Positions 5,570-7,693 of a stretch of DNA of 7,693 bases are shown here, in pieces. The notes below the pieces were generated by a model. The model saw nothing but the letters and a program-made list of their open reading frames with translations. It was not told the origin of the DNA and made no database searches. The stretch's first letter is position 1, and each line of letters opens with the position of its first letter. The position numbers and the translations under genes were made by a program. The stretch covers positions 1 to 7,693 of the forward strand of contig CAMDRK010000116.1 in the NCBI GenBank assembly GCA_945906715.1, read 5' to 3'. The stretch comes from Nitrospira lenta (lineage in GTDB: Bacteria; Nitrospirota; Nitrospiria; Nitrospirales; Nitrospiraceae).

Positions 5570-6757
5570 ATGCGAAAAACATTCGAGCAACTCTTCGAAG
5601 CGCTGAGTAATCATGCGAAAGAGGTGTCATTTCAAATCCAGTTTTGGGATGGAGTCAAAAAATCGTATGGCGCCGGTGAACCACAGTTCATTCTCACCAT
5701 CGCCACAGAACGCGCGGCAGAGCATGCGCTCGAAAGTGGGTCGTTGGGCTTCGGCGAAGAGTATATGGCAGGAGATATTCAGGTCGAGGGTGATTTGACA
5801 CAATTGCTCCGCTTTGGAGCGGACGATGCAATCCTCAATCTGCCTATCGGGTTGAAAGCCAAGCTCGCCATCAAACACTTGCGCCAGGTATCGCTCAACA
5901 CGCTCTCGCGTTCGACGAAACACGTGGCCCACCACTATGACCGTGGGAATGACTTCTATAGGCTGTGGCTTGACGAGAGCATGGCCTACTCCTGTGCCTA
6001 CTTCCGTTATGAGAACGACACGCTCGAGCAAGCGCAGCAACAGAAATACGAACACATTTGCCGGAAACTTCAGTTGAAGGCAGGAGAAACCCTGGTTGAC
6101 ATTGGCTGCGGCTGGGGTGGCATGCTGACCTATGCCGCGAAGCATTATGGCGTGCGCGGCGTCGGCTACACCTTGTCCAAACAGCAAGTCGAGTATGCAA
6201 ACGATCTCCTGAAGCGAGAGGGTCTTTCGAAAGAGATTTCGATCGTGCTGGAGGACTATCGAAGGATTGAGGGCAAATTCGACAAATTCGTTTCAGTTGG
6301 CATGTTTGAACATGTGGGGAAGCAATTCATTCCGACATTTATGGAGAAGTTACAGTCAATCTTGAAACCCGGAGGCATCGGGCTGCTCCACACCATCGGA
6401 CAGGAGCGGCCGGTGGCGGGCGACCCCTGGACGTTGAAATACATCTTTCCTGGCGGATACATTCCCACACTCGACGAAATCGTACGAACCATGTGCGAAG
6501 TCAAACTCATTCCGACGGACATCGAAAACCTTCGCGTGCACTACGCACGAACGCTTGAAGAGTGGAGCGCACGATTCGAGGTCCACGCCAAAAAGATCGA
6601 GGCCCTGTACGATGCCTCCTTCGTGCGTATGTGGCGGATGTTTCTCAACGGTTGCATTGCCAACTTTCGCTATGGAGACATGCGGCTCTACCACGTCCTC
6701 TTCACGAACGGATTGAATAACACCATGCCTCTCACACGGGAGCACCTGTACCGCTGA
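5570..6757 (+). CDS. cfa: cyclopropane-fatty-acyl-phospholipid synthase
   Basis: The enzyme transfers a methylene from S-adenosylmethionine to the cis double bond of an unsaturated acyl chain in membrane phospholipid, working at the inner membrane surface. At 395 residues it is close to the 382 of the E. coli enzyme. The N-terminal part (about 1-115) is the lipid-interacting domain, and H-Y-D-R-G-N-D-F-Y (122-130) is a family hallmark. The SAM-binding motif V-D-I-G-C-G-W-G-G is at 176-184. The active-site set known from E. coli is complete: Cys142, Glu247, His274, Ile276 and Tyr325, matching Cys139, Glu239, His266, Ile268 and Tyr317. GAGGA (5560-5564) five bases before ATG 5570 supports the start. 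The stop overlaps the next gene's start. Hydroxy- or methyl-transferring relatives share this fold, but the intact bicarbonate-site residues favour cyclopropanation. Confidence 0.96.
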   Translation: MRKTFEQLFEALSNHAKEVSFQIQFWDGVKKSYGAGEPQFILTIATERAAEHALESGSLGFGEEYMAGDIQVEGDLTQLLRFGADDAILNLPIGLKAKLAIKHLRQVSLNTLSRSTKHVAHHYDRGNDFYRLWLDESMAYSCAYFRYENDTLEQAQQQKYEHICRKLQLKAGETLVDIGCGWGGMLTYAAKHYGVRGVGYTLSKQQVEYANDLLKREGLSKEISIVLEDYRRIEGKFDKFVSVGMFEHVGKQFIPTFMEKLQSILKPGGIGLLHTIGQERPVAGDPWTLKYIFPGGYIPTLDEIVRTMCEVKLIPTDIENLRVHYARTLEEWSARFEVHAKKIEALYDASFVRMWRMFLNGCIANFRYGDMRLYHVLFTNGLNNTMPLTREHLYR

Positions 6758-7503
6758 TGGAACCGACCACCACAGTCGCCTCACGCTTGCAAGCCGTCAA
6801 AGACCGCATTGCCAAAGCAGCGCAATCAGCCGGACGATCACCGGACGAGATCACGCTGCTGGTCGCCAGTAAAACCCAACCACCCGAGCGAGTGCGGGAG
6901 GCCTGGCAGGCAGGACAAACGGTTTTTGGCGAGAACTATCTGCAGGAAGCGCTGGCGAAAATGCCGGCTCTGACCGATCTGCCGATTGAGTGGCATTTCA
7001 TCGGCCCGATCCAAAGCAATAAGACCAAGCGCATTACAGAGAACTTCGTCTGGGTTCACGGTGTGGACAGGATAAAGATAGCAGACCGCTTGGCCAAAGA
7101 CCGGCCCGCATCGCTACCGCCGCTGCAAATCTGCCTACAGGTGAATGTCAGTGGAGAAGCGAGTAAAAGTGGTGTCGCGCCTGAAGAGCTAGCCCAGCTG
7201 GCAGCCCATGTCGTGCGCCTCCCCCGCCTGAAATTACGCGGACTAATGGCAGTTCCGGAACTTACGACCGCCACGGCTCTGCAACGCAGCCAGTTCCACA
7301 TGCTCTGGGAACTGTACGATCGGCTCAAGAAGGATGGGTACGAACTCGACACGCTCTCCATGGGCATGTCGGAAGATATGGACATCGCCATCGCCGAAGG
7401 CGCAACCACCGTGCGCATAGGCACGGCGATTTTAGGGCCACGGCGCTACCTCATACCAGAGGAGCTTGCCATCCAGGCTGCAAAAAAATCCGTAACATTA
7501 TAA
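6757..7503 (+). CDS. yggS: YggS/PLPBP-family pyridoxal-phosphate homeostasis protein
   Basis: This family binds pyridoxal 5'-phosphate in the cytoplasm and helps keep free B6 vitamers and amino-acid pools in balance; it has no firmly established catalytic activity. The 248-residue product is full length and single-domain, folding as a TIM barrel like the N-terminal half of alanine racemase. The PLP lysine is Lys39 in V-A-S-K-T (37-41). Family signatures follow: G-E-N-Y-L-Q-E-A (58-65), H-F-I-G-P-I-Q-S-N-K (80-89), L-S-M-G-M-S-E-D-M (200-208) and V-R-I-G-T-A-I-L-G (219-227), the last two contributing the phosphate-binding loop. Its ATG overlaps the cfa TGA by one base (TGATG) and has no good ribosome site of its own; GGGAG is about 15 bases upstream. 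Translation therefore probably depends on ribosomes finishing cfa. Confidence 0.95.
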   Translation: MEPTTTVASRLQAVKDRIAKAAQSAGRSPDEITLLVASKTQPPERVREAWQAGQTVFGENYLQEALAKMPALTDLPIEWHFIGPIQSNKTKRITENFVWVHGVDRIKIADRLAKDRPASLPPLQICLQVNVSGEASKSGVAPEELAQLAAHVVRLPRLKLRGLMAVPELTTATALQRSQFHMLWELYDRLKKDGYELDTLSMGMSEDMDIAIAEGATTVRIGTAILGPRRYLIPEELAIQAAKKSVTL

Positions 7504-7513
7504 CTTATTATTT

Positions 7514-7693
7514 TCAGTTATTTTGCATGGATACCTCAAGTAACTGATCAATGTAGTAGATCCCTCCCACACTAACATTGCCAGCTGAGCAACCTCTAAG
7601 ACTTAGCAGATCGAACGGCCCAGTCATTAGCCTCAAATTTTTCATCTTCAAGAGGCTGTTGCTAGGATATAGCGTCGGGCGCATGATGCGCCC
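7514..7693 (-). CDS. possible 3' end of a convergent gene (partial)
   Basis: On the - strand a frame is open from the right edge to TGA 7514-7516, giving 59 codons without a stop. The C-terminal part (G-G-I-Y-Y-I-D-Q-L-L-E-V-S-M-Q-N-N) is protein-like in composition. Codon use is more AT-rich than in the neighbouring genes, as in a transferred gene. If real, its stop would be only ten bases from the yggS stop in a tail-to-tail arrangement. Against it: 59 codons without a stop can occur by chance, no domain is recognised, and the perfect palindrome at 7677-7693 falls inside it. Confidence 0.3.
   Translation of the reverse strand, partial: GRIMRPTLYPSNSLLKMKNLRLMTGPFDLLSLRGCSAGNVSVGGIYYIDQLLEVSMQNN
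7677..7693. repeat. perfect 7-base-pair palindrome at the window edge
   Basis: GGGCGCA (7677-7683) and TGCGCCC (7687-7693) pair perfectly around TGA. The window ends exactly at the arm, so a longer stem or a following T-run cannot be assessed. It may be a terminator stem, part of a REP-like element or a coincidence within a coding region. Confidence 0.45.

Noticed and set aside
5627..6187. 186-codon - strand open frame inside cfa
   Set aside because: It lies wholly antisense to a confidently identified gene with all catalytic residues; a codon-bias shadow without recognisable protein features.

Overview
The window is a compact bacterial chromosomal segment, roughly mid-50s percent GC by eye. 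It carries seven well-supported genes, six on the + strand and one on the - strand. Two further open frames run off the window edges and are uncertain. Gene content and protein style are compatible with Nitrospirota (a Nitrospira-like chemolithotroph) or another Gram-negative lineage with a periplasm: a lipoprotein signal, a periplasmic c-type dihaem peroxidase and a DUF3703 protein. This is my impression, and nothing in the window proves the lineage. No rRNA, tRNA, transposase, integrase or CRISPR array was seen.

Layout, left to right. A 672-residue predicted lipoprotein (165-2183) has a helical N-terminal half and a C-terminal half built from twelve 26-residue D-x-x-G-x-D-x-Y units. Next are a zinc-type methionine-R-sulfoxide reductase MsrB (2282-2701) and a DUF3703 protein (2775-3143). 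After a leader with a plausible promoter comes a secreted dihaem cytochrome c peroxidase (3378-4484). A gene-free convergent region (4485-4827) holds three hairpins. The small secreted protein at 4828-5208 is on the - strand. A 361-base divergent intergenic region follows, then the cyclopropane-fatty-acid synthase gene cfa (5570-6757), which overlaps by one base a YggS/PLPBP-family pyridoxal-phosphate protein gene (6757-7503). The last 190 bases have no confident gene, but a - strand frame is open to the edge.

Working together: MsrB repairs oxidised methionine, the dihaem peroxidase removes H2O2 in the periplasm, and cyclopropanation protects membrane lipids. The segment therefore leans towards oxidative and envelope stress. 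Apart from the cfa-yggS pair, co-transcription is inferred only from spacing and strand.

Most of the window is ordinary housekeeping and stress biology. The best candidates for something undescribed are the 26-residue-repeat lipoprotein, the peroxidase whose usual switching histidine is replaced by isoleucine, and the hairpin-rich convergent region with its unexplained open frame.
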